A DNA stretch of 64,000 nt from JAACFF01 sp963701435 (GCA_963701435.1 CAVPAL010000011.1:1-64000), one strand, 5' to 3'. Positions 1-8,893 are shown, numbered from the stretch's first letter. Translations and numbers: made by a program. The notes: generated from the sequence alone by a model not told the origin.

Positions 1-1107
1 GACGCGCGAGCGCCCGCTCTCGTCCTCGCGCTCCATCGATGCGGAGACGTCGATCACGAAGGTCACGCCTTCCGTGCGCAGCCCGAGCTCGAAGAAGTAG
101 GTCCGTCCGCTCTGCTCGACCTCTTCCGGGCCCTCGAACCGGTCGGCCTGCGCGGACCACCAGCTGCGCCAGAGGTCGAGGTCGCCCCCGAAGTCCTTGC
201 CCGTCGCGCGATGCAGCAGTTCGCAGACCCAGAGACGTGTGGTGGTTGCCGTCTCCGCCTCGAGCCGCGCGAGCAGCAGGGGCACCGCCTCGGCGGGCGG
301 CCGCGCGGCGATTCGGTCGAGCGCCGCCCGGCGCACCGGAGCCGCCGGGTCGGCCAGACTGAGCGCGACCTCCTCCGGCCCCAGGCCGGGGTGCAGGGCC
401 GCCGCGGCGCGGACGGCTGGATCCTCGTCGCGCAGGGCCTCGGCGACCACGGAGTCGGGCCACTCGAGCGCCGCGAGCACGCGCAGCGCGGCGGCTCGCT
501 GGGCCGCCGGACCGCGGCGCGCGACCTCCGCGCAGCGGGGGGCGAGCCCGCGCAGGCGGGCGGTCGCGACGCCGTCGAGGGCGGACACGACCAATTCGTC
601 GCGCAGGGAGCCTGCTGCGCGCAGGGCGAACGAATCGACCCCGCGCAGGCGCGGCTGCAGGATCTGCGCGTCGAGCCAGTCGATGTCGTCGGGATGGTGC
701 AACTGCGCGACGACGTCGCCGAACACCGTGTGCATCAGCGCGTAACGCCGGCTCCGGCCCTCACGACCGAACAGCGCCTCGACACGGCACGGAGGGCGAC
801 GTCGGTTCCGACGTTGCCAATCGCCACCGCGGCGGCCGCGCGCACGCGGTAGCTGCGATCGCCCGAGACGACGCGGGCGAGCAGCTTCCCCGCCTCCTCG
901 CGCGGCTGGTCGCGCAGCGGAAGGTGCGCCAGCTCGCGGACGACGGCGGAGCGTTCGTGCCTCCGCGGCCGTGCTCTGCGTGCTCGCGTGGTCGTCGTAG
1001 ACGCGCGCGAGTTCCTCCACGCGCTGCTGCAGGAACCGGGTGTCGGCCTCGGCGGGAGTGAGGCCCTGGAGGGGCGGGAGAAGGAGGAGCAGCAGGGATG
1101 CGAACAC
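1..1107 (-). CDS. HEAT-repeat protein with VWA domain, partial, frame disrupted
   Basis: Read on the minus strand, this gene starts at a GTG near 1107 with a hydrophobic leader (VFASLLLLLLPPLQG) that resembles a signal peptide. It then gives Ala/Arg/Leu-rich helical repeats of HEAT type, for example the segment around 245-560 (RAAALRVLAALEWPDS, AVRAAAALHPGLG). At the window edge it enters a von Willebrand A domain with the metal-site motif VTFVIDVSASM (DxSxS) near 40-75, so the gene runs off the left end. The frame must change at about 960 and about 770 to keep the homology. Secreted or envelope HEAT/VWA proteins are common in planctomycete- or Gemmatimonadota-like bacteria. The very high GC is unlike everything after 2.1 kb. 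Function unknown. Confidence 0.55.
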   Translation of the reverse strand, partial: MFASLLLLLLPPLQGLTPAEADTRFLQQRVEELARVYDDHASTQSTAAEARTLRRRPRAGAPSAARPAARGGGEAARPRRLGRSQLPRARGRRGGDWQRRNRRRPPCRVEALFGREGRSRRYALMHTVFGDVVAQLHHPDDIDWLDAQILQPRLRGVDSFALRAAGSLRDELVVSALDGVATARLRGLAPRCAEVARRGPAAQRAAALRVLAALEWPDSVVAEALRDEDPAVRAAAALHPGLGPEEVALSLADPAAPVRRAALDRIAARPPAEAVPLLLARLEAETATTTRLWVCELLHRATGKDFGGDLDLWRSWWSAQADRFEGPEEVEQSGRTYFFELGLRTEGVTFVIDVSASMEREDESGRSRV

Positions 1108-1180
1108 GGTCGGGTCTCACGAGCTGGAACGCAGCTCGGGCGGGAGATGGTCTACATCCCCGATCCGTTCCGCCGTCCAG

Positions 1181-1372
1181 CCCGCACCCGCGCGAACGTC
1201 GAAGGGCCACCCGATCTCCGCTACTGGCATCGCCAACATCTGGGAGGTCTGCCATCACCTCCGTGGTGAAGCCGGCGACCGGCAGATCGAAGGCGCGAAG
1301 GTCGGCCTCGCCCACGTGATCGGCCTCGGCTCGGCCTGCGGCGTGCACATCCTCGAGAAGTCCGCTGCCTGA
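1181..1372 (+). pseudogene. Thiolase C-terminal fragment
   Basis: The plus strand encodes the last roughly 60 residues of a thiolase-superfamily protein: TSKGHPISATGIANIW, then LRGEAGDRQIEGAKVGLAH and GLGSACGVHILE before a stop. GHPxxATG carries the conserved catalytic-site histidine of thiolases and lipid-transfer acyltransferases, and the final GSACG corresponds to the C-terminal loop. No upstream part of a thiolase is present: the preceding bases belong to the oppositely oriented HEAT gene. It is a truncated piece, suggesting an assembly or recombination break near 1.11-1.18 kb. Confidence 0.6.
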
Positions 1373-1422
1373 CCGCCACCCGGCGGCTGATTACATCGCG
1401 GGTCTGACCCCTGATGTAATCC

Positions 1423-2112
1423 TCACATCTTGAGGGTGGAGCCGCCGTCGACGACGAGATCTCGCCGGTGGTGTACTTGTTGCGGAGTAACGCCAGCACC
1501 GCTTCGGCGCAATCGTCGGGCGTGGCCGAGCGAGGAACCGGCGATCTTGGCGATCGCCGTGTGCATTGCATCCCAGTCCTCGGTCCACGGTGTCGCAACG
1601 AGACCGGGAGCGACCGGGTTGACCCTGATCGGGCCGTAACTCTTCGCCAGCAGCAGCGTCATCTGATTGAGCGCCGCCTTGGTCATCGAGTACGCCATCG
1701 ACGAGCCGAACGGTCGCAGCCCGGCGATCGAGGTGATGTTGACGATGTTCGCGTCGTCGGACTTTCGCAGGTGCGGGATCGCCCGCTTGGTCAGCCACCA
1801 CGTACCGAACACGTTGACGTCGAACGTCTTGCGGAAGATCTCGTCGGTGAGATCGTCGAAGCTGGCGTGTGGGATCGACGTGGTCCAGCCGGCGTTGTTG
1901 ATCAGGAAGTCGAGCTTGCCCGTATGTCGCTCGAGGGTGTCGTCGATCAGTGCGTGGGCTTCGTCCTGATTGCTGATGTCGGCGCGCACGTAGCACGACT
2001 CACTCGGCAGCGACGCCGAGACCGCCTCACCGGCCTCGACCGACGACGACGAGTTGACCACGACCGTGGCGCCGAGCGCCGAGAGCCGCCGCGGAGTCTC
2101 CTCGCCGATGCC
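1423..2112 (-). pseudogene. Short-chain dehydrogenase/reductase, beheaded and frameshifted
   Basis: This encodes an NAD(P)-dependent SDR oxidoreductase. It enters at GIGEETPRRLSALGATVVV, that is, inside the TGxxxGIG cofactor motif whose first half is missing. It continues through FLINNAGW (NNAG), NITSIAGLRPFGSS (catalytic Ser) and MAYSMTKAALNQM (YxxxK variant) to the usual C-terminal VVDGGSTLKM. Two frame changes are needed near 1.47-1.52 kb (PDDCAEAVLALLRNKYTTGE lies in another frame). Everything upstream of about 2112 is unrelated BrxA-like sequence, so the gene has lost its start at a junction. GC and codon use match 1-2112 and look actinobacterial. Confidence 0.7.
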
Positions 2113-2428
2113 TACCAGCTGGATCTTCATCCCACAAATCGCGCAAAGCGCGAAAGAGAATTGTTTGCTCATCCAGTATATACAGCTCGCGCAACCTGCG
2201 AAATGATTCCTTACGTGTTGCAGCCGTTTTTTTAAGCAAAACATTGTTTTCAACAATTGCCGTGCGGAAAGCTTCATAGTCGGTTGGCCGAGGACAGACT
2301 TCAAGAAGCATATGCAGTTCCTTGAGCATAATCGTGCGACTTCCATGCGTTCCAACTGGATCGTTCAGGAAACTAAACGCCAGGGCTTGTTCAGGCAGTA
2401 ATAACAACGCTTCACCCTTGTCCTTCAT
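2113..2428 (-). pseudogene. BrxA-like (DUF1819) BREX protein, N-terminal fragment
   Basis: The start ATG at 2428 overlaps the end of the TPR gene by 17 bases. The roughly 105 visible residues contain GEALLLLPEQALAF near the N-terminus and NNVLLKKTAATRKESFRRL followed by LYILDEQTILFRALRDLW. This resembles the DUF1819/BrxA family, which opens BREX phage-defence loci and has a DNA-binding winged-helix fold. The reading frame runs into the truncated dehydrogenase at about 2112, so the C-terminal half and any brxB/C/pglX/pglZ genes are absent here. The family call rests on remembered motif similarity only. If the junction is an assembly artefact, the true locus continues elsewhere. Confidence 0.5.
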
Positions 2429-4349
2429 GCATTTTCAATGCCAACTCAAATGGCGCTTGCAAATCCATGCCCGTGTCCAGTGTTGGGTTAATATCCTTGA
2501 AACCCACATACATCAGGCACATCAACTGCAAACCGCTGAAATACTCGTTGGGCAGACTTTGCAGGGTGTACTTTTGGTCAGAATCGGCGTAATCCAGCCC
2601 ATCCTGCCCTAAAACAGCAATCTCAGACACAATTGTATAGATTTCATCGCGGCTCATTTTGTCAAAGCGCTGCAAGGCACCCAGGCAGTACATGACGGCG
2701 GCCGGCTGCTTGGATTGCAGCAGTTCCTCGTCGGTGACACCGCCTGCTTCTTCTACCGGCTGTGGTTCATCTTTGCGCCAGGTATACCATCCCTCTAACC
2801 GCAGAACGGCGGCAAATTCATCAACTAATGTGTATTCATCACCAGGTGTGAATTCAGATTGCAAATCCAAAAATAGGCCATATAGTTCGCGACCAGTGCG
2901 ATAATAACGGGTACCCTGGTAATCTTCGGCGTAGCTGGTGCGGCTCTGGAACAGCCCATCCACAAATAAGGCGTAGGCGGCATTCATGCCGGCGTTGGCG
3001 TTAAAAACCAGGCGCGGGGCCATTTGCTTAATTTGTGGATCCAGGACGACTTTACGATTGTCCAGATGGATTGCATACAGGGAGGCAAACTGGTGCGAGC
3101 GTAAAACAGGATGCTCGTGGAAGAGCCGGTGTTCAATCACCATATCTAGTGGTGTGTTGAATATTTGATTGGCCAGTCCGTTAATAACTTGTTCCAGAAA
3201 GGTTTCTAGCTGCGCCGGCGACAGGCCACTGCGCTTGAGGGCGTGGATGTCTTGGCTGATCGCTTGTTCAGCGGCCTGGCGTGTCTGGGCGTTAGTGATA
3301 AAGAAGCGGTTGCGTCCCGCCGCACGCGCGGCTTGTTCGAGAGCGATGTGCTGCAATTCATGGCCAATGAGATGGGGGGTGATCAGGTTGTCTTGCCGGC
3401 GATAACGGATGATGTGGCTGGAACGGCCATTCTGGTGCCAGGCGATTTCTGTTTTGGCGGTGGTGCCGATGCGGTTATCTTGCACAATCTCAATGGGAAT
3501 GCTATCCACAGCTTCCAAGCGGTCACGCCATGTATAGAGCTGTGTCATGCTGGCATCAACCTGCATATGCGCTATCTCGGCATTGATCTGCCGGTAGCGC
3601 TGCCATGCTTCCTGATAGAGGGGTTCGCTGCGAATATCAACTGATTCTGGCTGGTCGAACAATGCTTCCAGCGCGGCCTTGGCTGTCTCTAGCTGCCCCT
3701 GCTGGTAATATGATTGAGCCAGACCAAAGTGGGCATTGGGATAAGCCGGGTCGGCAGTGAGGGCACGCTGAAAGTATGTGTCTGCTTCTGTATACTGTGC
3801 TTGCTTGGCCAATAAGGCACCATAGTTGGTAAGAATGTATGGGTCTTCAGGACTGGCCTGAACAGCTTTATCATAAAAGCGCAAAGCGGTATCCGGGTCT
3901 TGCTTGTGACTAAGATAGATGTTGCCTAAAAGCAATAGTGTATATGCGTTTTGGGGGTCGAGATTGAGTGTTTCTATCAGGTGTAACTCAGCCTGGGCCA
4001 CTTCGCCCTGTTCCAGATAGGCCATGCCCAGGTTGCGGCGCGCATCGACATTGTCCGGTGCCTGCGCCAGGATTTGGGTGTAGAGACCCACGGCCTGATC
4101 GTAACGACCACGGTTGGCAGCGGCTGCGGCACGATCAAATAGGCGGGCTGTTTTTTTGTTGGGTTGACTTTTGGCCGGGGATTGGATGATGGCGATACGG
4201 CCTTTAATATGGACGCTCAACGGCTGTGGGAGAAACTGGTAAGCCTGAACAATACGGGAAAGTGCTTCTTCCTCTGAGACAGCAGACAGATCGACTTCCT
4301 GATTAATGTCGATGATGATGTCTTGCAAAGGAATTTCAACCGTAATCAT
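2412..4349 (-). CDS. TPR-repeat protein with zincin-like HELxH motif
   Basis: The ATG at 4349 is preferred over one at 4463, because the first 38 residues of the longer frame look non-coding and homology-like sequence begins MITVEIPLQDIIIDINQ. About 645 residues. The first 60 or so form a small alpha/beta domain. Several tetratricopeptide repeats follow (RYDQAVGLYTQILAQAPDN, DPDTALRFYDKAVQASPED, YTEADTYFQRALTADPAYP). The C-terminal half holds LIGHELQHIALEQ, a possible metal-binding HExxH-type site (HELQH), downstream of which conserved acidic and Tyr-rich segments continue. There is no signal peptide or membrane segment, so it is probably cytoplasmic. It overlaps the BrxA-like start and is probably cotranscribed with it. 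Role unknown; a defence-associated peptidase-like partner is possible but unproven. Confidence 0.75.
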   Translation of the reverse strand: MITVEIPLQDIIIDINQEVDLSAVSEEEALSRIVQAYQFLPQPLSVHIKGRIAIIQSPAKSQPNKKTARLFDRAAAAANRGRYDQAVGLYTQILAQAPDNVDARRNLGMAYLEQGEVAQAELHLIETLNLDPQNAYTLLLLGNIYLSHKQDPDTALRFYDKAVQASPEDPYILTNYGALLAKQAQYTEADTYFQRALTADPAYPNAHFGLAQSYYQQGQLETAKAALEALFDQPESVDIRSEPLYQEAWQRYRQINAEIAHMQVDASMTQLYTWRDRLEAVDSIPIEIVQDNRIGTTAKTEIAWHQNGRSSHIIRYRRQDNLITPHLIGHELQHIALEQAARAAGRNRFFITNAQTRQAAEQAISQDIHALKRSGLSPAQLETFLEQVINGLANQIFNTPLDMVIEHRLFHEHPVLRSHQFASLYAIHLDNRKVVLDPQIKQMAPRLVFNANAGMNAAYALFVDGLFQSRTSYAEDYQGTRYYRTGRELYGLFLDLQSEFTPGDEYTLVDEFAAVLRLEGWYTWRKDEPQPVEEAGGVTDEELLQSKQPAAVMYCLGALQRFDKMSRDEIYTIVSEIAVLGQDGLDYADSDQKYTLQSLPNEYFSGLQLMCLMYVGFKDINPTLDTGMDLQAPFELALKMHEGQG

Positions 4350-4861
4350 GAATGTACTGCTAACGAAATAAAAATGTGTCTGAATAAGCTGCCAACCAAA
4401 TCTCCGGCAGCGCTTTTGTGGACATAAAGCCAGCAATGTGAGTTTGTGCCAGCCACTGGCCACTGCTTCGGCGGGAACGATCCCTGATGAGCGCAGCCAG
4501 AACCTGTGCTAAATATCGAGGGACTTTTTTGTGCGCCCAATTGTAACAGATGCTGTCATTATGTCAGGTATTCCTTACAGTTCTTCTCGCTATGTTTTTG
4601 ATTAAAAAGTCTATTGGATGTAAACAGTTTTATTCTTCCAGAGGTTGTTGAGCATTCTATACAGAAACGCTGGAACCGATCTTGAAACGTACGATCAAAC
4701 CCAGTGCAAAATTAGACGAGCAATCAACGATATATTACCTGTCTACAAAAAAGCAGCTATAAAATAATACCCCCAGGCCAGGTCGAGAGTTTAAGAAATC
4801 AGTGCGTATTGGTCGCGCAATCTATGTTGCGTGTACATCCACCAGGCACGAATTTTAAATA
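4350..4861. other. AT-rich intergenic stretch without a recognisable gene
   Basis: About 510 bases between the TPR gene and the transposase remnant. Neither strand gives a frame with recognisable motifs or a plausible ribosome-binding site. It contains several short A/T runs but no convincing hairpin-plus-T terminator. Confidence 0.5.
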
Positions 4862-4966
4862 TTACGCAATTTCCAACATACGTTGTGCTCCGCGTCGGGC
4901 AAGTTCATCTAATGTCAAGTGGATTTCTTCTCGAACGTTATCAATGAGTGTGGTACCTTTGCACAT
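4862..4966 (-). pseudogene. IS256-family (mutator type) transposase, N-terminal remnant
   Basis: The ATG at 4966 has a strong AAGGAG site just upstream and opens a 34-residue frame that ends in TAA. Its sequence contains TLDELARRGAQRMLEIA, close to the N-terminal helix of IS256/Mutator transposases (ELARxGAQxML...EAEV). The normal protein is about 400 residues with a DDE core, so only the first tenth remains. Bases 4981-5060 upstream would hold the element's left end. It marks past transposition at the border of the mobile region. Confidence 0.65.
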
Positions 4967-5118
4967 GGCGTATTCTCCTTGCGGCTTCTGACCGCTTCAT
5001 AGGTTTTCTCACCTACGAGGATACGCCACCCGTTTCTATTCGCCAATCCACAACTTTTGATAATACCTCATTCAATTCGTAATATGATAGTTAATGGTCT
5101 TCACAAAGGAAGAAGAAG

Positions 5119-5379
5119 CTAATTTGTTGTTAGGCGAGCTACCTGTTTTTTTAGAATTTCAAATTCTTTGCGGGGTGTTGTATTGAGTTCCAAGTTATCG
5201 ATGCGTCCAACCACTTCATCCATGCGTTTATGGACTGCTTCTAGTAGCAAGTCTCTACTTTCAACTATTAATTTACGATTCTTTTCATTTTCTTCTTTGA
5301 CGCTTGAATTGGTCGCCAGGTCTAATTCATTGATTAGCTCAACAAATCGTTTTTCTGTGAGTGGTTTGTCAGATGGCAT
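5119..5379 (-). CDS. Small coiled-coil protein
   Basis: 86 residues, ATG at 5379. The sequence is highly charged with heptad-like spacing (SVKEENEKNRKLIVESRDLL, KRMDEVVGRIDNLELN, FEILKKQVARL), so a long coiled coil is likely. No catalytic motif. Similar short coiled-coil proteins accompany mobile elements and toxin or restriction genes, but I do not recognise the family. It lies between the transposase remnant and the SprT-like gene on the same strand. Confidence 0.55.
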   Translation of the reverse strand: MPSDKPLTEKRFVELINELDLATNSSVKEENEKNRKLIVESRDLLLEAVHKRMDEVVGRIDNLELNTTPRKEFEILKKQVARLTTN

Positions 5380-5472
5380 AAGTAGTGCATATTAGCATAT
5401 CTGCAACCCAAAAATCCAGAAGATAATGCGCTTCAAAAAATTTGGGATCAAATCAGATAGTGAAAACAAATA

Positions 5473-6267
5473 TCAGTTTCTTGCCAATGTTGGACTGATC
5501 TCTTTAATTTCTCGCCACTTTGCAAGCAAATCCTGATTGCCGTCTTCATTTAGCCTTGCTTCAACACAAGGAATATGGATTAACTCAGGATTCCCTTGTC
5601 TGCCAAATCGCACGGGCATTTCACACTCAGGACAAACCCATTTGTGAATCGTGCTTTTTCCCTTTGCCTTTTCCCCTTCAAAAAACCAGTGCTTTTTTGG
5701 CTCTTTGGCCGAATCAATTACCGGCGGTTTAATTCCCAGTTCCACCATGTAGGCAGCAAATAGACCATCGGCCGATGCTGTATGGTAGCCAGCCCCCAGC
5801 TTTGGATGCAGGCCTAAACTCTCACACTTATCTACAAATTCTCGGTTGTGATAGGCACGGCCAGGCTTTACAGGCTTTTCCCCGAAATTCTGTTGCCAAA
5901 GGTGGACTTGCTCGTGAAGCAGGGTTTCATATTGTGCCCACCGCCCGAATCTCCATTGCAGCACACCCTCTTTTTCCACGTAGTGGGCGGTGTTGAAGGT
6001 AATCTCGTCGAGAAGTCCTTGAGGATTTCTGACCAAAGTGTAGGCTGCCAGAGATTTTCGATTTATGCGGTCAAAGGAGATAACCGGTTCTGGAAGTCTG
6101 CCCCTGTCTGTTCTTAGCACACCATCCAAAAACCTGTTCTTGAAGTTGGTGGCCATCGCATACAAATGCTGCGCCTCCTCCCTGAATTCCCAATCAGGTG
6201 CATTTTCAGCGTGTTTCCTTATTTCAGGTTTTGGATTGCTGTCAATTATCTCTCTCCCCCGCCCCAT
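5473..6267 (-). CDS. SprT-like zinc metalloprotease-type protein
   Basis: 264 residues. The core YETLLHEQVHLWQQNFG carries HExxH, followed by a third conserved His in YHNREF, the arrangement of SprT/Spartan-like domains. A C-terminal zinc-ribbon-like segment has CPECEMPVRFGRQGN and a later Cys (HIPCVEARL). SprT-like proteins bind DNA or cleave DNA-bound proteins, and stand-alone versions are frequent on plasmids and conjugative elements. The start overlaps the end of the next gene upstream (6242-6541) by 26 bases, so the two are likely translated together. Confidence 0.75.
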   Translation of the reverse strand: MGRGREIIDSNPKPEIRKHAENAPDWEFREEAQHLYAMATNFKNRFLDGVLRTDRGRLPEPVISFDRINRKSLAAYTLVRNPQGLLDEITFNTAHYVEKEGVLQWRFGRWAQYETLLHEQVHLWQQNFGEKPVKPGRAYHNREFVDKCESLGLHPKLGAGYHTASADGLFAAYMVELGIKPPVIDSAKEPKKHWFFEGEKAKGKSTIHKWVCPECEMPVRFGRQGNPELIHIPCVEARLNEDGNQDLLAKWREIKEISPTLARN

Positions 6268-6541
6268 ACAAGTCGTTTAGGAAACGCCTCCTTTCTTCTT
6301 CGGTATCCAGACAGACGCCATCTGACCTTTCGATGATAGCTCTGACCCTTTTTTCTTCTTGTTGAGCAATATGGGTGGCTATTTCGACGGCCTCATTGAA
6401 GCCGGCAGCGTAGGCGATTTCTTCTGTTGTGCCGGCAGCAAGTATCTCGAAAAAGTTCCGCCTGAATTTTAAAATCTCAGCTATTTGCGGCGACTCAATG
6501 TTGTTTTCGTCACCCCCGTTATGTCCTCTACTCTCTGGCAT
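6242..6541 (-). CDS. Conserved-looking hypothetical protein, 99 residues
   Basis: The ATG at 6541 begins MPESRGHNGGDENN. The middle is helical with FEILAAGTTEEIAYAAGFNEAVEIATHI and the end is acidic or basic and amphipathic. There is no membrane segment or catalytic motif. It overlaps the SprT-like gene and therefore forms a two-gene unit. Family not recognised. It could be an accessory or antitoxin-like partner, but nothing in the sequence shows this. Confidence 0.5.
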   Translation of the reverse strand: MPESRGHNGGDENNIESPQIAEILKFRRNFFEILAAGTTEEIAYAAGFNEAVEIATHIAQQEEKRVRAIIERSDGVCLDTEEERRRFLNDLYGAGERDN

Positions 6542-6794
6542 CTACTTATATTATCATTTACATTCAAGCACCTACGGATTGATTTTTTGCGGGTTTGTAC
6601 GGAACGATTTGGATATTTAGTTTGACAGGCACACCTAGCTTACTTCAGGTTGGAAATCCTTTAGTTTTTGGCGCTCGAGATTCTGTGGATACATTTTATT
6701 TAGGTTACTAAATTAGGCGATAATCAAGTATGATTGTTCTTAAGAAAGAAACGAAGTTAATCCAGACATAATCGTAATAATGGAGGCGTTAAAA

Positions 6795-6983
6795 ATGAAC
6801 AACCAAGAACAACCCAAAAATGATGAATCTTGGCATCCGCCCTGCAAGGCTATGTGTAAAACTTGCGATTGGGAAGGGGATTGGAAACAGGAATACGAAG
6901 CCAAAAAGGAGGAAAAGGCCCACAAACAGGCGAATCCAAATCACGATACTTATATTCATTATATCGAAGTTCCCGCTTCGTAG
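6795..6983 (+). CDS. Small Cys-rich (zinc-ribbon-like) protein
   Basis: The start is placed at ATG 6795 because GGAGG at 6782-6786 is correctly spaced before it; an in-frame ATG at 6780 would precede that site. The 62-residue product has HPPCKAMCKTCDWEGDW, three cysteines plus a His that could bind a metal, followed by a Lys/Glu-rich helix. Such one-finger proteins are typical of plasmid and integrative-element cargo. Function unknown. Confidence 0.5.
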   Translation: MNNQEQPKNDESWHPPCKAMCKTCDWEGDWKQEYEAKKEEKAHKQANPNHDTYIHYIEVPAS

Positions 6984-7567
6984 TTGATCAAATAAACAAT
7001 TCACTTTAAATGCTTCGTCATGCGATATTAATGACTTACTTCTGACGAATTGCTCCGTCCCCTCTCCCCACAGGAAACGTTGCTTGCAACCAATGGGAGT
7101 TGGCTTTTGAAGATGTGATCGGCTGCAATCTCGGCCATCATATTTTAGGCAACAATTCGGAACCAAATCGCAAACGTCGCATCATTGGACTTCTCATCTA
7201 CCGCCAGATTGAAGTTTTATCCCACATTCCGCACTTAGATTGTGTGAATTGACATAACTTTCAAAATCATGCATCTAAAGCCGTTCTTTCAAAAAATTTA
7301 TCCGAAAAGCATGAAATGCAAACGTAGTTTTTCTCAGAACAAATTATAAAACCCAATTTATGAAGGTGCGGAATGTGGGTTTACTCTTTCAAACTATAGA
7401 TTTTTTGCTAGCCACTCTTTATGAAGAACGGAAGTCAAATAAAGTGACCCCATTTGTCAAGACCACTTTTCTGCCAAAGGCCACAACTGTAACTTTAACC
7501 ACGAGGATCCATTCTCACCACAACCCTAAACCCGACATCTGGTTTGCTTTGTAATCTGCGGATAGAA
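6984..7567. other. Non-coding stretch with a 14-bp inverted repeat
   Basis: About 580 AT-rich bases. They hold a perfect inverted repeat (see 7221-7379) and a short open frame at about 7072-7252 with no recognisable motif. Remnant sequence of a deleted mobile gene is possible, but no family can be named. Confidence 0.4.
7221..7379. repeat. Perfect 14-bp inverted repeat, 131 bases apart
   Basis: CCCACATTCCGCAC at 7221-7234 is exactly the reverse complement of the bases at 7366-7379. The enclosed AT-rich 131 bases contain no gene. The layout resembles the ends of a tiny non-autonomous element (MITE-like) or two outward-facing remnants of insertion-sequence ends. No target duplication is obvious. 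Confidence 0.5.
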
Positions 7568-8752
7568 TTAAATCTCTTTACGGAATACCCAAGGCCCTTC
7601 TCCCGATACGTTTTCAACGGTTATCAGTAAATAAACAACATCTAAATCAAGTTCTCCGAAAAATCCGATTTCTATAAACGTCGTGTCACCAGAGTTGACG
7701 GTTTGCGACTTCAGTCCTGGTTTTTCATCACATCCACCAATTCCAGATTTTTGAACAGGGTATTCACGACCCAGATTGTCTACCACCTTGAATCCAGATG
7801 CGTCAAAACGGAGCAGGAATTGTTTGTCACTTTGATTGCTGATGCGAAATATCAAGTTTTGTCCTGGATTAGGTGCATAACAAAACACGTAATTCCTACT
7901 GCCAAAATCTTCTTGTAAAAACATTGTTACCCCTGGAGTAATTTCTACAATTTCTTCTGCTAAATAATATTCTCGTGTTGGGGTTGGAGAGGGCATTACT
8001 GTTGGTGTGTCGGTTGGATTTGGTGTGTTTGTAACTGTCGGTGTTTGTGCAATTATCGCTGTGACAGTCAGCCCTACATCTTCTTGCAAAGCAAGTGCTG
8101 CTGCAGTGGGGTCAACAGTTGGGGGTTCAGTGGGTGGTGGAATTGGCGTAGCACTTGGAAGAGCAGCAACAGTAAGTGCAACCCTTGCTGCAACGGTGGC
8201 TTCATTATCAACTGCAGGTTGTGGTTCTGCGGCTTCCGTAGCTTGTGCAACTTCTTCTACCGATGGCTCACGCGTTTCACCAGAAACAACACCTTCAACA
8301 CCTTCTCCAATATCCTCAGGACTAGGCCAGGCAATTTGTAAAATCACAAAGCCAAGAAGCAGGATAAATAAAATGGTGATGATTCCAATGATTATTCGGT
8401 TTCTTCTGTTTGGTGTTGGGGTTTCAGTGGCATCTCTTAGCCATTCGGCTGGGTCTGGAGCTGGAGGTGGTGCTGGTGTGAGCTTTGCTTCTGACCCTTC
8501 AATGAAATCAAATTTTGACGGGCCAGTAAAACATTTACCTAAAACATCAATAATTTCATCAGAAGGATAATCAATTCCTGCACCCCCAAAAGCAAAGGAA
8601 ATCTCTCTTTTTTTGTTGTTAACACTCGCTGGTCTGTACCCGACTCTTTTACCTATTTGGTCGTTAGTTAGATTTTTGTTGTGATAATAAACTATTCCCC
8701 GTTGACCTGGTTCCAAGAGTTTTAAGACTCTTAAGATGTCTAACTCCTTCAC
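7568..8752 (-). CDS. HTH protein anchored in the membrane with C-terminal extracellular beta domain
   Basis: 394 residues, ATG at 8752. Residues 1-60 form a sigma/LuxR-like helix-turn-helix (LEPGQRGIVYYHNKNLTNDQ, IGKRVGYRPASVNNKKREI). A proline-rich linker follows, then one transmembrane helix at about 122-145 (IIIGIITILFILLLGFVILQ), a long Pro/Thr spacer with PTPTNTPNPTDTPT-like repeats, and a C-terminal beta-rich domain (about 275-394). The topology is cytoplasmic DNA-binding head and outside sensor, as in one-component membrane regulators or anti-sigma-like sensors. It is divergent from the operon starting at 8894 across a 140-base gap, so it may control it. Family not identified. Confidence 0.6.
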   Translation of the reverse strand: MKELDILRVLKLLEPGQRGIVYYHNKNLTNDQIGKRVGYRPASVNNKKREISFAFGGAGIDYPSDEIIDVLGKCFTGPSKFDFIEGSEAKLTPAPPPAPDPAEWLRDATETPTPNRRNRIIIGIITILFILLLGFVILQIAWPSPEDIGEGVEGVVSGETREPSVEEVAQATEAAEPQPAVDNEATVAARVALTVAALPSATPIPPPTEPPTVDPTAAALALQEDVGLTVTAIIAQTPTVTNTPNPTDTPTVMPSPTPTREYYLAEEIVEITPGVTMFLQEDFGSRNYVFCYAPNPGQNLIFRISNQSDKQFLLRFDASGFKVVDNLGREYPVQKSGIGGCDEKPGLKSQTVNSGDTTFIEIGFFGELDLDVVYLLITVENVSGEGPWVFRKEI

Positions 8753-8893
8753 TGACCCCTCCTTATGAAGAAATACTAAGCGATTTAAGAAGTTTTTTAA
8801 TAGAAAATCGCTAACGGATTAAGAATGACCTGTTGTTAAATTTAGTTAGGTATTGCTTTTATTTATTCTAATGACACCAAGGAGGTTGTCAAC

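Noticed and set aside
39..852. Arg-rich plus-strand open frames
   Set aside because: The minus strand gives HEAT repeats and a VWA motif here; the plus-strand frames are GC-driven shadows.
4809..4991. 60-residue plus-strand open frame
   Set aside because: Antisense to the transposase remnant, which has a strong ribosome-binding site and family motif.
7072..7252. Open frame with NQWELAFEDVIGCNLGHH
   Set aside because: Protein-like text but no start, no recognisable family and it ends in the inverted repeat; too weak to list.
7360..7554. 64-residue plus-strand open frame
   Set aside because: No start site, no motif, and it begins inside the inverted repeat.
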